Origin: Phoronis australis
Lineage: Eukaryota > Phoronida > Phoronidae
Direction of reading: 5' to 3'
DNA length: 64,000 bases
Assembly (NCBI GenBank): GCA_002633005.1
Contig: NMRA01000093.1
Span: 142,548 to 206,547 of the forward strand
The notes beneath the pieces are model-generated. The model was not told the origin of the DNA. It did no database searches and was given only the letters and a program-made list of their open reading frames with translations. The position numbers were made by a program, and so were the translations under genes. How positions within the stretch are numbered: position 1 is the stretch's first letter; every line of letters starts with the position of its first letter. This document shows, in pieces, positions 37,201 to 52,200 of the stretch.

Positions 37201-40200
37201 GGATTTTGAACACAGAATCCCGCAAATTACAGGGTGTGCCAGTCACATGACTTGTAGACTTGACAGCAGAATAAAATATCTGCTTTGGAGACAGCAAGAC
37301 AAACTAGAATCAACTTGTAATATGATGGACCATCACTAACACTGATACTGTGCCAGAGCCCTCGATGCCTCACTTTTGAGCCATACAACGAATTCATTTT
37401 ACAAAGAACAAAAAATAAAAATCACACGAAATGCCCTTCAGCAGGCAAAAAGTTCTCTTTGCATGATCAAAAAAATGCCCTAAAGATAAAAATCAGTTTC
37501 AAGTCATGCAGATACTTGACATCAGGGATTTAAGTCCACACTAATAGTGCCTACACTTAATTGACATCCTTGGTTCCGCCGGATCAACTAGCTAAGCATC
37601 TAACAGGTTCTATATGACTTCCGGCTTACAGACCAATCAGATGTCATAGCTGGTTGACCAGGCGGAGACAGTGAAGTCAATCAAGTGCAACCTTGATGTG
37701 GAGAACAGGATACTGATTAGTTTATTACACAAGCAGGGGGTGATTACTTAGTAGTGAGAAAAGGAAGTCGTTCACTGGAGTTCTTGGCTTGGACAATGTG
37801 TACCATTGAAAAAATAATAGAATTTCCCTATCACCAGCCATAACCAGAGGTGAGTCAGAGAGTCCTGTGGGCCTGTAAAGACACAGGCTCTAGCAAAGTC
37901 TTCGAGGTCATGGAAATGACATGAAGACAAAAAAATCCAAAATATGGCATGTGCTGATTTAATCAAAAATCAAAAGGGTTTGGCTGCCTGTGACGTATAC
38001 CGTATTCGCCCTAACAACCATCCAGGGAACTTAGAAAAATTCTTTTCAGGGGGTCGCTTATTGTAACCCAAGGCAGTAGAAACCCGGTCTCCGAAACGGG
38101 TGAAATCGGAAGCTAAGATTCATCATATTTACGCTTTGTGACATATCTGTAATCTATGAAAAGACTTTCTAAAAAAATATGGCGCATTGCTGACAAACTT
38201 TGCTGTAAAATTCCGATCATTTTACAGAGAATTGTGCATTACGTAAATCCCAGGACAAAATCTCGCCAACTGACTGCCTCGCAATCGTTGCTATGGCAAC
38301 TTGAATGCTTGAATAAAAATACTGTTTCAACTCAAGCAAATTACCGATAGCGTCTCTAAAATTTTTAAGTTCCCGTAGAGTCGGGATTAACGGCAGGTTA
38401 AGTCCAAATCTGTGCTAGATCGTGCCGTCCATGATTGTAGGCCTATCTTGAAAAACGAGAAAAAAGCTCTGCACATGTTGTTGTCACATGACGTTTGTTT
38501 TGAAGTTCGTTTGTGTGTGAGTAAGCGAGCGTGTGCATGTTACCAGAGTTCATTTGCCAGAGTAAACACAATCTAACAAGCTACATGTGCATTACACATG
38601 TCAATCAGAAAGCAGAACGTGTTTTATTCAGCACTTGCTCGTCTCATCTGCAAAAAACGTTCGACAATTGTCTCGGTAAGGCCCATATTAGTCGCTGTGT
38701 GGCTGGATGCGTTGGTGACTGCCTCAGTTATTTTTTGGTGTAAGGGTGTGTAAGCATTCACTGTCAGTAGTCATTTTATTGGATATTTGGCTTTAAAAAT
38801 ACAATGATGATTAATCAAACAATCCCTCTTAAAACTAAGGCAAAATTTTTTTATGGTATTAGAAACTGCCAATATTCATTTCTTGCCGATGCTATACTAC
38901 CAGTTTCATGAATGGAAGTTCCCGACTAATGTCTTTGATGACAAGTTCATATATGTAGCGCGTTTCCTAGCCACGGTCCATTTTTTTTATTAGTCTTCGA
39001 TTCACAGTTTCCACGTGTATGAAGAAATTTGGATTCCTGTTGAGGGCAGGAAATATCTACAATACAATCCCAATGACAAGTACGCTGCATCTATTCTTAA
39101 AGGCCAGACCATAGTACGGCACATTCCTTGCAAGATCATCCAAACTTGTGTTCTTTTGGAGGCATGACAGAAGTTTGATGTGTATAGTCACGGCTAAATA
39201 CCGACATAGCGGCAAGCTCATGGTCTACAAATTCCGCACACAAAGATTTTTTTCAGGTCTGTCGGATATTATTGATAAATGGAAGATGTTAACTGTAGAA
39301 TTTTAGGTCTGTAGGTAAGGCATTTTTCACAAATACACATTCATGGACTGGGTGATTATTTTAGCAAAGTCTGAAAACACGTGGGGGGCACTCATAGGGG
39401 CATGGACGATTATTAGGGTGAATACGGTAATCACTTTTATATTCAGAATGAATGGAGAAGAATGATAACTCATGTTTTCAGTTATGCCATGGAAATGATC
39501 ACGGAGATAAAAAATGCATTCAAACACCGCTGACCCCTCAAAAATTCTCATAAAAATGCCAAGGTATCAAAGTTGTGGGTGACAGGATATGCAAACAAAT
39601 ACACTTTTACTGGCTGATATTTCACAACAGGACTGGGACTGACCACAATATACAATACACGTACACATCACAAGTGTTCTCAAGACTGCGGCCATTTTAT
39701 CATGGCCAGAACAGTGTAATTCCTAAATTTGCCCATGACTTATGGCAATCCATGCAACTGATCGACTGGTTTGACAGGAGTCAACCAAAGCAAAATATTT
39801 AAAGCAACCAGTCAAATTGTACGTTGGAAGCAACAGCCTCCGATTCCAATTGGTTTAGTTCAAGTTAGAAAACGGCTCAGCAATCTAGTTTATAAATTAT
39901 GCCAGTAACTATGAAACCAGATATCAAAGCTGACCAGTGAGAAATGATTGCAAACCATCACTTCCAGTCTAGTAAAACTGCAAGAGAGATTATGAAGACC
40001 ACTTGATTGGTTGGCATGTATAAGTCTGCTGATGGTTTCTGGACCAGGGGTTTATTAGTGGGATTCAATTACAGAGCTCAGATGAGGTTATTGTATCTTC
40101 AACCAAATGCACAGCAAGTTTAAAGTCTGAGTACAGCAGAGGAGTGATTGGTAAGGCTGAAGATGATCAAACTGTGATCAGTCCATAAGAACCAGGCAGG

Positions 40201-43200
40201 TGATAGTTGGTTTATTTGGTAATAACACAAAGGTAAGTTTTATTTTTTTCAACAAAAGACATACAGAACATTTCAAAACCAAACTGAAAAGTTACATGCT
40301 TTCGAGTTGTAACTTTGCTAATCAAGCAAGACAAGTTTAATCTTAACAACAAATGAAGATAATTCTTAGGGCTGCAATAAACCACGTTCTAGTAATAAAA
40401 CATGCCATCCCTCTTTACAGGTGTATTTGCTTGTCAGAATTGCCTGCAATTCCTTGGCCCCTGAAATAAACCCACCTTGGTTGATGGGCTAGGTCCCAAA
40501 ACTAACCCACCCTTACAAACCAACTTAATAGGCCTTGTCTGAAATATAAACGATGTGACAGTTCTTATTAGGCTAGAAATCATTGCTAATCTGGGATAAG
40601 AATGAGAAGAGATTGACTTTGTGTCTGTGAAAGTACGAAAAATCCCAAGTTGTGTTTTAAGACAGAAGACGCCATGTTCTTGCTCCTTTAGCTAAAGAGG
40701 CTATAGCACAAATGTCTCTTCTCTCAGAAATTGAAACGTCTGAAAAGAAGTTCTAACATTTTCCTTGTTTATGCATTTTCATTATTTCAGATAAAAGACA
40801 AATATACCTTTATTGATGGAGCAACCTCATGCCTCATGACTAAATTTCTTCTCATCAATAATCACTGGTATTTCAGAAAAAAATGTTTTGCGTTTCAGTT
40901 ACTGCGGTTATAATCGTTATTTTTGACTGGTTTTTGGAATACTTTGCAGTGAACTATGTGGACGGGACTTGAGAGAGCACAAATAAGAAAGCTGTTCATT
41001 CTGTTAATAGACCAAAACACACCATTGTCCACTCTGGTGCCTTGCTAAATAATCATCATGTCAGTATGACATACTGACATCCGTCCAAGTAATTCTATTC
41101 AGATTTCCAAGTCTGGTTCCCGTGTGATATATATTTTTTCAATTCTATAGCCTTTTACTCATTTGTAGAAAAATTTCTAATAAAAGTTTTAATTGTACAT
41201 TCTAATTGTTCTTACACCATCTTGTTAATTAGGTGTTTAATACTTGCTTTCCTTTTTATCAGGAGGCTATGGGAGACCAGTGGTACAACTGAATAGGTTT
41301 TATCCTGAATAAACATGTCCTACTACAACAACAATCACAACAACAACAACAACAACAACCTCCTGTTTAGTATTCTTTTAGAGGTTTAACCACTTGTATT
41401 TAATCTTCCCACACAGTTGCATTAGATGATTATATCTGAACAAGTCCACACCTGCCATGCGTGCAGTTGACTGACAGCGGCAAGCCTAATTAAACACCGT
41501 TTTAAAAACAACTAAATTGATTCCGATTTGGGACTTTCAGTAACAACATTTCTCACTGCTGCCTACACATTTCAGGAAAAAAATAACTCAACAATAGCCA
41601 GCCTAAATCCCACTAGACCCCCTTGAGGATATAGGGAGGTGACTGTACTATCAGATAAAGAATGCCAAAGAGGGATATGTATGGGAAGTTGATGATGTTT
41701 GATCATCAGTTGGACTTATCGCAACAATGAATGCAATAATGGAGTGCATATGCATGGTAAGTAAAACCAGAATTTTACAGTTTTAATTGTAAGTATGGTA
41801 CTGTACTATTGTCGTCACATTTTTTACACGTGTTATAGTTGTAAAAACTATACTCATACGCGACATTGCCCTCATATTTTCTTCATAAGTTTAGTTGTAA
41901 ACACTGCTCATCTGTAATATTGCACATTTTTACAGGTTTAATTGTTAAGTATTGTGCTCATCCGCAATTACGTCATACCGTTTGTACACAGTATTAGTAC
42001 TGTTGTTAACACCCACTCTCGTGCAATATTGTCATCACAATGTTTTACATAAATTTTCAGTAAATGCAGTACTCATATTGTCATCACATTTTTGTCTACA
42101 AATACAATAATGTTACAAATCGCTTGAGCCAAAAGGCTCATTCACAATTAATCAGTAACTTAGCCAAAGAACAAGTTGCATAGAGTTTGGAGCTAAAAGT
42201 CTGAGTGCACATGAAACTGGCACATCGTATAGATTGGGGGTGGGCATCTGATGCTATGACCAGCCTTGATGTCTATTAGTGAGTACTTTCTTGGAAACAA
42301 ATCAGACAACAAAACTAAAATGATGAGAAAGTAAAATAAACGTTGCTGTGCTTGATTTAACTGAAATACCACATCCTCCATTGAAATTAATCTTGACCAA
42401 CAATACAGCTTCCATGCTAAGATTGCTAAATGTTTTACACTGAAGCTATTAAGCCCAACCTANTGCGTTGGGCTGAACAAAGACAGCAGTAACAGATGGA
42501 AGTTAACTCATGTTCCAAAAGAATCCGATATAGATTTGGGAGAGTGATAAAAATGCGTAAAAATGGCCTTAATAGTAAGTAGAGAAAATGATGTTTTTGT
42601 AGGCTAAAATGGGAGGACATAAAAAATCAATAAATCCACCCGAACTAGTTTTTCTTGTATGTTATTCTTTCTCCTTTCTGCTATATAGTTATTTTTTTCA
42701 ATAGCGTGAAGCGATGATGTGCTGTTGCTAACAAATTGTCACCTACTTCCAAGCACTATTATTTGCTATTTTCCAGAAAAAGTACAAAGTGGTCGTAAAA
42801 AGGGTTAAAAAAACTCGGAAGCTCTTAAAAATTCAGGCTCAGGTTTCTTTTGACAAGGCCAGCTGATGTGCTAAGTTTAAAAAAAATTGGTGATTTTGCA
42901 TATATAGCCCACCATCTGGTTTTTATATGGAATTGCTCTTAAGTGCTTGGAAACAGAACCACATTCCCCATTATTTAGCCACAAGCCATGTTGCTTTGGC
43001 ATATAACAAATCAACCTGCTTAATATCTAAACTTATTGAATTCAGTCTTCAAAAATAACAATTTTCTACTCTTCACAAGCTTAGAAACTACTTCTCACCT
43101 GACATCAATTCACAGTGATAAGTGGTCCTTTTCAAAAGTTGTTTTTCACATAAATATTGTTTGAACCAGACAGATTGTAGAGCAAGTCTTAAAATACAAC

Positions 43201-46200
43201 TCACAAGAAACATTATCCCTCACCATACTAGCAATACCTGCAATAAACAAACAGCAAACAATGCCAAAGGTAGATACATGCTTTGATTTTCTTTAAAATA
43301 TTGTATAATATATCCATGTGCACGAATTACAGGAAATATTTTACCCATTTTGGTGAATTATTCTAGATTATTTTTGATGAAAGACGAATTTTGATAAAAC
43401 CACATTTAATGCTTCACAGCTATCATGAAACGATATTCTGAATAATTGGGGATATTCACAACTATGTAAAGTCTCGTTTAGACATCAATTTTTAGCCCGG
43501 CGCAACTGACACGGAGCAAATTGACCCGTGTCAAGCGGCCGTTTACACACACAATTCACTTACTGTGGCAAGACGGAAATTAAAGGCTGGAGAGACTGGA
43601 TCGCACATGCGCAGGTTTGCAAATGACGAGAGTTGCAGAGACAAAGAACTTATATGAAGGTCATTGCACAAGCGCAGTAGAGATGATCCTTTCCCCCTTG
43701 CTCCAGTTTCGCGTTTAGACTTATAATTGACACGGCGCAATATGTTCAGGCGCAAATTGCTCTACTTCACAAACGGATGGCAAAAATTTGTCACTGCAGT
43801 GTCAATTAGCTCCGTGTCAGTCCGTTTACACACCGGAACAACTAGTTCCGTGTCAGCTGATCCGTGTCAACTTTTAAGTGTAAATGGCACTTAAGACAAT
43901 CCTATGTAAATTGAAAAAGGACAGCTTTACCAATAATCTGCATGTTAGGTAAGTGAGATTTCACTGTAGGGTTATTTAACACACTGAAAAGTTAATGTAA
44001 AGCTGTTAGCTAAAGCAATTAAAGAACAGCTTAATCGTTAAACTTACAGTAGGTCTATAGACGCCTAACAGCAAATGCAGAGTCCTATAGGAATGATGGA
44101 GTAAATTATTATCAATAATTTTATTAGTTCACCATCTGAGTCCTAATTATCTTTAACAAAGCAGAACAGAGAGTCGTTGGAGTATGTCTTCGACTTAACT
44201 GGGCAAATTAAAAATCTTGGTATCAATGAAATATTGTATTAGTTGTCTTGCTTTATGGGTAAAACCATTTCCAGAGTTTGATGGATTAGTCTTGTCCATC
44301 ATTATTAAAGTATCTGTTATCAGGAGTTCGTTACATCAACTGAAAAACAACTCATTATTGATTATTTGGCGCGTAAAATAATGGAATTTGCAATCTGATG
44401 AGAGAAAACCCCAGTCAATAAACACCCCTCTCATTAATGCTACCTGCAAAGACGCAGAGGTATGCCAAAGAGAGCACCTAAATTTTGGTTCGACTGGAGA
44501 GTAAAGGCATTCCGTATCCTGGACAATGATAAAGTAAGCTCTTCTTCTTCTACTTGGCAGCTCTGGAGAACTTGAAATTCACTCGGTGTCTTATGTGAAG
44601 CAAGAGTTTTACCTGTAGAAATACCTGTATTCAGGTAATTAGGTGGGACCCTTCTCACCTCAACTGAACCATGCTGGTAATGCCCTTTCATATGAACTTA
44701 ACAACAGTATGAGCGAAGCGTCAAAGTAAACTGTGAAGGCAATTGAATCGTTTATTCCAGCTTCAGTAGTTGACAGCATCGAAGTAAATGGTAGGTGATG
44801 CTATCGTTATCGAAGTAATCGCAAGGTAGCTCTGATGCATCCCGTGCACACTAAACATTTTTAAGAGACGATTTGAGAACATATAAGTGCTAATTGACAT
44901 AAAACTTCTAATTCGTTTGGTGATTATTTGAGCAAAAATATAAGCAACTATTAGCAATGACACTGCCCTTTCATTGTTATGATTGCAGTGGCCCCTTAAA
45001 TGAGATCAAAGTTGACTGCTCTTATTGCACCGTCGACACTTCAATGTTCGATTCAGGACCCAAGTTAACCATTCGTACTGGCTGCAACTCCCCAAAACAT
45101 CGACGTGTCGACGATAGTATGAAAGGGCCTATAGACTGCTTTCCATATCGCCACCTAGTGAATATCAAATCATTATCGAAGTCCTTTCACAATGTTAGGT
45201 ATTTGAGGCCAAATCATGCAATGAGTATGTGTGTCAGCGAGTGATGAAAACCAAGGGGCATCGCAACAGTGGAAAGAGTTGCAGAAACACTGCTCTCGTC
45301 AACACACCTCAAGCGTAGTCCCTTAAGCAGCAGGGGCCTGTTTCATGACAGTGGCTAAGACTTAAGACAGAAATTTGGTCTTACAATTGGCCAGTTCACA
45401 ATTGCTGTAAAAAAACTTTTGCAAAGTGCTTATAAATACATCACACTCCAGACATAATTTCTAGAAATTATCTCAGTAACTATCAGTTTAAATGTGTATA
45501 TTCTCAGAGACATTACACTTTTGCTAAAGTGAGATTTAATTAATTTTCAGAAATAGTTTTGTGGAGCATGCAAATTCCTGACTTAACTCTTAAGTCATTT
45601 TTCATGAAACAGGTCCTAGGGCTCCATTCATAAAAGTTTTATTCTCAAAGTTAGATTGCTGACATGACGTCATCACCATTGTTCAACAAGCGCAAGGTGA
45701 CAGGTGATGGAATCACAGCATTTTTATTTAGGTCTAAGTTAAGACTTAACTAATTTCATGAAAATGAGCATGAAACAATCCAAAATAGGATTCAACTAAG
45801 TTCCCTAAATCTTTTGCCTATTTGCATCTTAGTTTACTCACAGATGAAATCTTATTGTCTCATTTCATTTTTATTATGATCTCCTCTTTGACTAAAGACA
45901 TTTTCTAATAATATAACTAATATAAAAAGTGATCCCTGAATTCAATGAAAATAAATACTAATGAACTTAGTCCTTAAGTTAGGAGCGTTGCATGAAAAGT
46001 TCCCTATACATTTTCGATAATATTGAGAAATCAACGTCGAGCTCACTCTCGCGAGTCAAAAGTTGACTTAGTAAATAAATGAAACTAAAACAGCATAAGA
46101 AAGGACATTTAGTGTTTAGTGTGTAGATTTAGGGAACTTAGTCGAGTCCCTACTTGGGACTGTTCCAGGCAACTGGCCACAGGGGTCTAAGTTACATGGG

Positions 46201-49200
46201 AGTAGGGGGTGGACATTATGTGAGTGTTTGCAATGTACTGTTGTTATCTTATAGTTAAAACTGGTTAGATGAATGAAAAGATTGCTTGATGCAAGTATTG
46301 AGTCGTTGATACCCTATGCAGACATCAATACAGTGATTGAAAATTGAAACTAAAAACATGGAAAATTATAAAATTTTATGTAACTATTTTGAGATTGAAG
46401 TTTAAAAAACTTTCTACAACAAATTATTTTTCAATAAACTATGTTTCAAGATGGGTCAATTTATGTCAAATGACCTTCAATAACAAAACTTTGCAAGGAG
46501 GCAACGATAATTTAATTGTATACAAATATGATATATATTCTGGATTTAAAACAAACAAATGAATTTCTTCTGAGTGAAAAGTTCCTTAAACTGGTCCTAA
46601 ATAAGACGAAAATTACTGGACTGCAGTGTTATGCCAGCCTATACCATTACTAAATTTATTATTCCTGCCTCATAAATGAGAAGAAATTTGCAGTCTATGT
46701 AATAATTACTGTCTCTAAAATTATTATATTTGGTAAAAATTTCCAGCCTATACTATATTCTACCGTTATTCGGAACTCGAACCTGTCATCATTAGTGTGC
46801 AATTTTCTGAAAGACTGCACCCACATTTCCATTGCATGACAGCCGATGATTTCTTTGATGGTGGCTCCATCAAAAACACATTCAGATTTCAGACAAATGA
46901 ATTTTATCAACATTATAAGAATTACAGATGACCATCACCATTTATGGCAGATTATATAGCATTTCAATATCATCCAAGCCGCCCACTAGAAGAAATATCC
47001 GAAGTTTGTATTGATTTTACAACAATTGCGGAGGGGAATTTCTTGCACCACTCAGATAATTAATGACTGACAGATCACATGATCACAGAGGTAGGAAACT
47101 AAGATATTAATAAGAGCAATTAAGAGGAAACTTATGGTATTATTATGGCCAGCCAGTGGGGTCGCAAGCCACCGTAGTGCAATTCGAGAATGGGGCACTT
47201 TGTATGCGAGTACTTGTTTTAACTTCAACTGACATGATAATCTACACTACATCAAAATATAGCAGTAACCTCTATGGAAATGTAAAAACTATTTAGGGCA
47301 TAGACAAATTCAAACCCTATCTCTACCCTTCTTCCGATGTCGCAAATTTCTCTATCCCCTTAATCACAAATTTAAAACACTTTTCCCCAGGTCATTTTGC
47401 CCACAGTCGTCCCCAACGAAAGGCACTGCATGACGAGGCTGAGAGACGTTGACCTTAACATATTAAATTACCAAGAATTGTAGCCTATTTGCACACTCGT
47501 ATGCACGTTACATTTACGTGGAAGATTCGTTCATAAAATGATGGGCTATTTCAGAATTGATGCTCAATGCAAATTTGGAAGAGAAAATTGTTCAGTGTCC
47601 ATGACCATAAATGTTGGGAACAGGGAACAGTGCACACTCCAGTAATGTTGAACTTAATGCTACATTCTGTGTTATGTTCAATTATCATTTGATATTTCAT
47701 GCAGAATGATGACTATCTTCATGAGCAATGTGATGACTGACACATATAGACTCTAAACTGCCCTGAGTACTTCCAGACCTTATTGAATGTAGTGATTGCA
47801 GGGCCATACCTGAATCTATTCTTTGAAACTAAATTAGGCTATGCACAGAAATTTCAATTAGCAAAGGTCAGTTAAAAAAAGACAAATTACCACCAACTCA
47901 TGGGACATTAGGCAGAACACTTTACTAAGGGTTAAGTTGGATGAAATTTCTCAACTGCAGTGACATGCGTGATAATTTGATGAAGTACGGTAAAACTCTT
48001 TCTCATGTTCAATCAATCGGATCGAAATATCTTGGTAGGTTAGCTGGATTCTTTAAAGGGCTTGCCACCTGGTAATCTTTTGCTATAATTACTGTTTGTG
48101 AACAAAATATTGCACATGTGATCAGAAAAGTTACATCACACCACCAGATGGTGCACAAAGTAAATGTGAAAAGTGGGTAACACTCCATTCTCAAGACTTG
48201 ATGTGTATTTGGTGAGACCATGCCAGGTTCTACTGGAGTGACAGACTAGATTAGTTTTCACATTTTCAATAAGCTTGCAAACTTACAAGAGCACACTAAC
48301 ACAACGATCACCAACAAAGTGATTGGTCAGCAAGGTGGAAGTGTTGAATTCTGGGAGAATAATGAAGTAAATACGCTATTTCCATTCTGCAAGCCACGAT
48401 TTCTGGCTGCAAGTGTTTTGGGTTACACAACACACCTCTGCTAGCAAATTTCATGAAACAAGTTACTATATTAAAACTTACTTGGATTTTCTAAAATTTG
48501 GGCAACTAAAAACCAGGCAGCATTTCAGAGATCTTTTTAATGTTGAGAAAAATTCAGGTTAAAAATTTTGCAAGAACATTTTAGCAGACAGTGCAATACA
48601 AACTGGTATCCTACATTTTCCCAAATCTTATCTTATTTTCATGTGCTATGAAGTTCCAGGAGATAATTTTCATTTTCCCTAAGTTCCACTATTGGATTAG
48701 AGCCTTTCCATGCATCTCTAACTCTTTCTTAACCATTCATCAATCATTCCCACGATTTCCTTACATCTATTTTTCAACTCCTGACATTGTTACCCAGTTT
48801 CAAAACCATGTGACTAATTCCCCTGGTGAATTGCCATTGCTTATGATTTTATAACGCCGAGGAGCAAATTCGTTACACAATAAAACGAAGACAAACATGT
48901 CTTGTAACAACTATAGTTTTGAATAAATCTTGACAATCTGTACCGCAAAAAGAAAAAGGTAGTTAGGCTCTAGAGCACCTTTTCGAATACATTTATTTAC
49001 AAAGTCATTTTTGATGCTCCAAGGGTTAAAGCATTTTGATTATTGCTCAAAATATTATTAAAATGGTCACAAAAATTATGTGGAACTCTCTTTGACCGAA
49101 AGTACAAACAACTTCTATACAAAGTAGTCATAACCCATACTTAGGCCCCAAGTGCAGAGGACCTCAGACACAAATGTCAATCAGGGGAAATTAACATTGG

Positions 49201-52200
49201 GCAAATATTGACATAGCATTAGAGATTAACTCATCAATACCTAATGATACTGTTAATATGTACTTAGTCAGGTGGACTGGTTAGCCATTTACACATGGCT
49301 GATCACAACATTGGTAACATTGTGGTATTTAGCATAATTTGTGTTTAAAAATCTAACCTTGATGGATAACATGTTAATTTGATTAAAATACTGTTGTATG
49401 TTTAGAGCATCACTCAGAAGTCATAAATAAATAAATGTAATGGGCAGTAATACTTAATTTCCTCTGTATCACTGCGAGAATGCTAAATTAATTGAACAAC
49501 ACCCACACGCAATGGAGTTCTATTCAGACCCTTATTCAATACCTACTAACAGTCTTATGTTACTTGTTCTATAGAAGTTGATGCAATACCACAGGAAAAG
49601 GCTACTTCACAAATCACTTGGTGTGTTCACATCTGAGTGATTTAGCCATGTTTTCTGTTGATGCTAAAACTGTACTGGATACTAGGCAAATACTTCTAAA
49701 GTTACAAACATCTCTTGACGATTACATAAAAATGATTTGTGAAAAGGTTTAAAGCCTATCTTCAATGGTAATACATGTAAATTTGGTTCCTACAGTATGT
49801 TAAGAGCATCCCTCTGAGCCAACTAGTGCTACAAATTGCCAAATGTAACAAACTGTAAGGCGTATTGGCTTGCTTTTGTCTATGTCATCGCGCGAGAATC
49901 ATTTTTAATTAAAACAGCTGCGAATAACACCTGCAGGCAATGGTATTCTATTCAGATCCATCCCCATTCAATACAACTGTTATCGGCCTTTTGTTGTTTA
50001 TGCTGGGATCTCGCGGTGACACCGCATGGCACGAAAAGGCAGCTTCACCTATCATTTGACGGGCTTACATTTGCGTGATTGAACTCCCGTTTACTTATTT
50101 TACTAAGGCTTTGCTAAGACTATCTGGTTAGCACAACAGAAAATAACAAAATTTCGTTGAAGTTAGGCTCTTAACTGGTTATTTTGATCCGCAGTCAATA
50201 TATGTCCAACATACATATTTTCAAAACTAATGAACTGATGAGTTAATTTCTTCCAACGTTAAGAGAAAACGACTCGGGTTTTAATTCACCCCAACACTAT
50301 GTGATGTTAAATCATGCCACGACTAGCTGGTACCCACACAAAGTAGGCACAGAGAACAGGTGGAGATGAAACTAATACAAACACCATACTTAACACATCG
50401 CCGAGTTTGAAGAGCACAGCAAACCCATTACCTTAGCTAATGATAGTAAAGAACTCCTGAAATCACAGGGCGTGATAACAAAGCATGTAGACTTGGAGCT
50501 TATAACACCAGGGTAACAACACAGAAGTTTTTTAACAAAGACACGATTAAATGGAAGCAATGACGACAACTTGACCTTGGACGAGAATCTGTCACAATGC
50601 AGCGTAACGAACAACACACACAATACTACACAAAACTGCACAACAATGCCAAAACATATCCCTAGAACACCCCAAGTTTAGTGCAACATCAGAGCGAGAC
50701 CAGCTTTCAAGCGTCCCAGGTTTTGTGACTTATCAACCAGAATGTAACATTTGTAACCCATATGCCAAGACAAGTGGTTGAGAGTAATGGACTTTTTCGA
50801 GATTTTTTGAAGGCCCAGCAAATAAACCAACTGGCAGTTCCGTACCAAAAGTCAAAGCAGTTCCACCACAAGGCTGAGATATGTGGACCAGCCTGCTCAG
50901 CTGTCATCGAGCATTATTAGCTAATAACAGAATTCCGCTTAGAGTATTGATGTATAGATGAGGCCCACCTGATTAAGATGCAAACCAATAGATGACACTA
51001 GAAGCAAATTCCATAATTGTCTCCCACTGTAACATTTACAAGAAATACAGTATAGTTTACGATGAAGACTAAATAAATATTAAAAGCCTGATAAATCTGT
51101 GATTAGAAATTATTTGATGAAGAACATAACATGCACCTAACAGCGATTGCATTATGCTTAACAGTTCCCAACACTGGAATGAAGCAGGATTTTCGTAAAC
51201 GCAAGAATCTCAAGAGAAAGGCTAGCGTGATCACGTGCTTTGCCTGTGACACAGTGGCATTTTTGTGAGTGTTTTGAGTGTATTGCGTCTACACAATGGG
51301 CACCAGGTGTTGCCTGGACAAAGCTGCATCTTCACATATGCATCTAAGCAAGAAGAACCAAAAATTCTACTTCAGAATCAACATTATCAATATATGATAT
51401 AAAATATCAAAAACAGCTAAAAAGGAGTCAAAAACAAAATGCAGGTCTCATAGTACATAATTATGCCATAAAATACAGCTTCATCACATTTGCATTTCTT
51501 ATTTATGTTAAGATGTTTTCTGTGGCAATTATACCAAATAACGATCAGTGTACAATTTATTCTATTTTTCTACACGATTTGTCATTCAAGTAAAATTTGA
51601 AATGTGTATATCACCTATTGGTGACCACTTGATGATCAACAGCTAACTGTTCAAGCGGCATTTCGTCATGTTTAGCTGACTATAAAAATCAAACTGAACT
51701 AGGATTTTTTACTCAACTCATAAATTTTGATATTCCTTACCAGCTGTTACCTACAAGAATTGTTGAAATCCTCAACAATTCAAGAAATGGCTTCTCACAG
51801 TTTACTAGCAGGGCTTGATCATCCCTAAAATCATGAATTCAAAAATGGTGCATGTATGCATTTCCTGTGAGCGTGGTGATGTTTTTAACCACTAAGAGCT
51901 TTGGTTAAGAATTCAACACTGACAGCTAAACAGTGGCGTAATGCACTTTACAGAAATGACAATTCTCACCTGTCTTTCAAGTGCAAAGCGCTTCAGCATT
52001 TTATCTTCAACACTCATTTCTGCATCATTTTCTGCAAACCTTTTGTCGACGAACTTGTTGTTTTTGTCTCTTTGCTTGTATTCCTGCAGCAACGTGTCCT
52101 TTCGCTGAAGAAAATTCAATAAAATAATAACTTTGTTTCTTTATCCTAGTCCCAAAAATCTCTATTTCAGTTACTCTTAACCACTGGACATCGACAAAAC

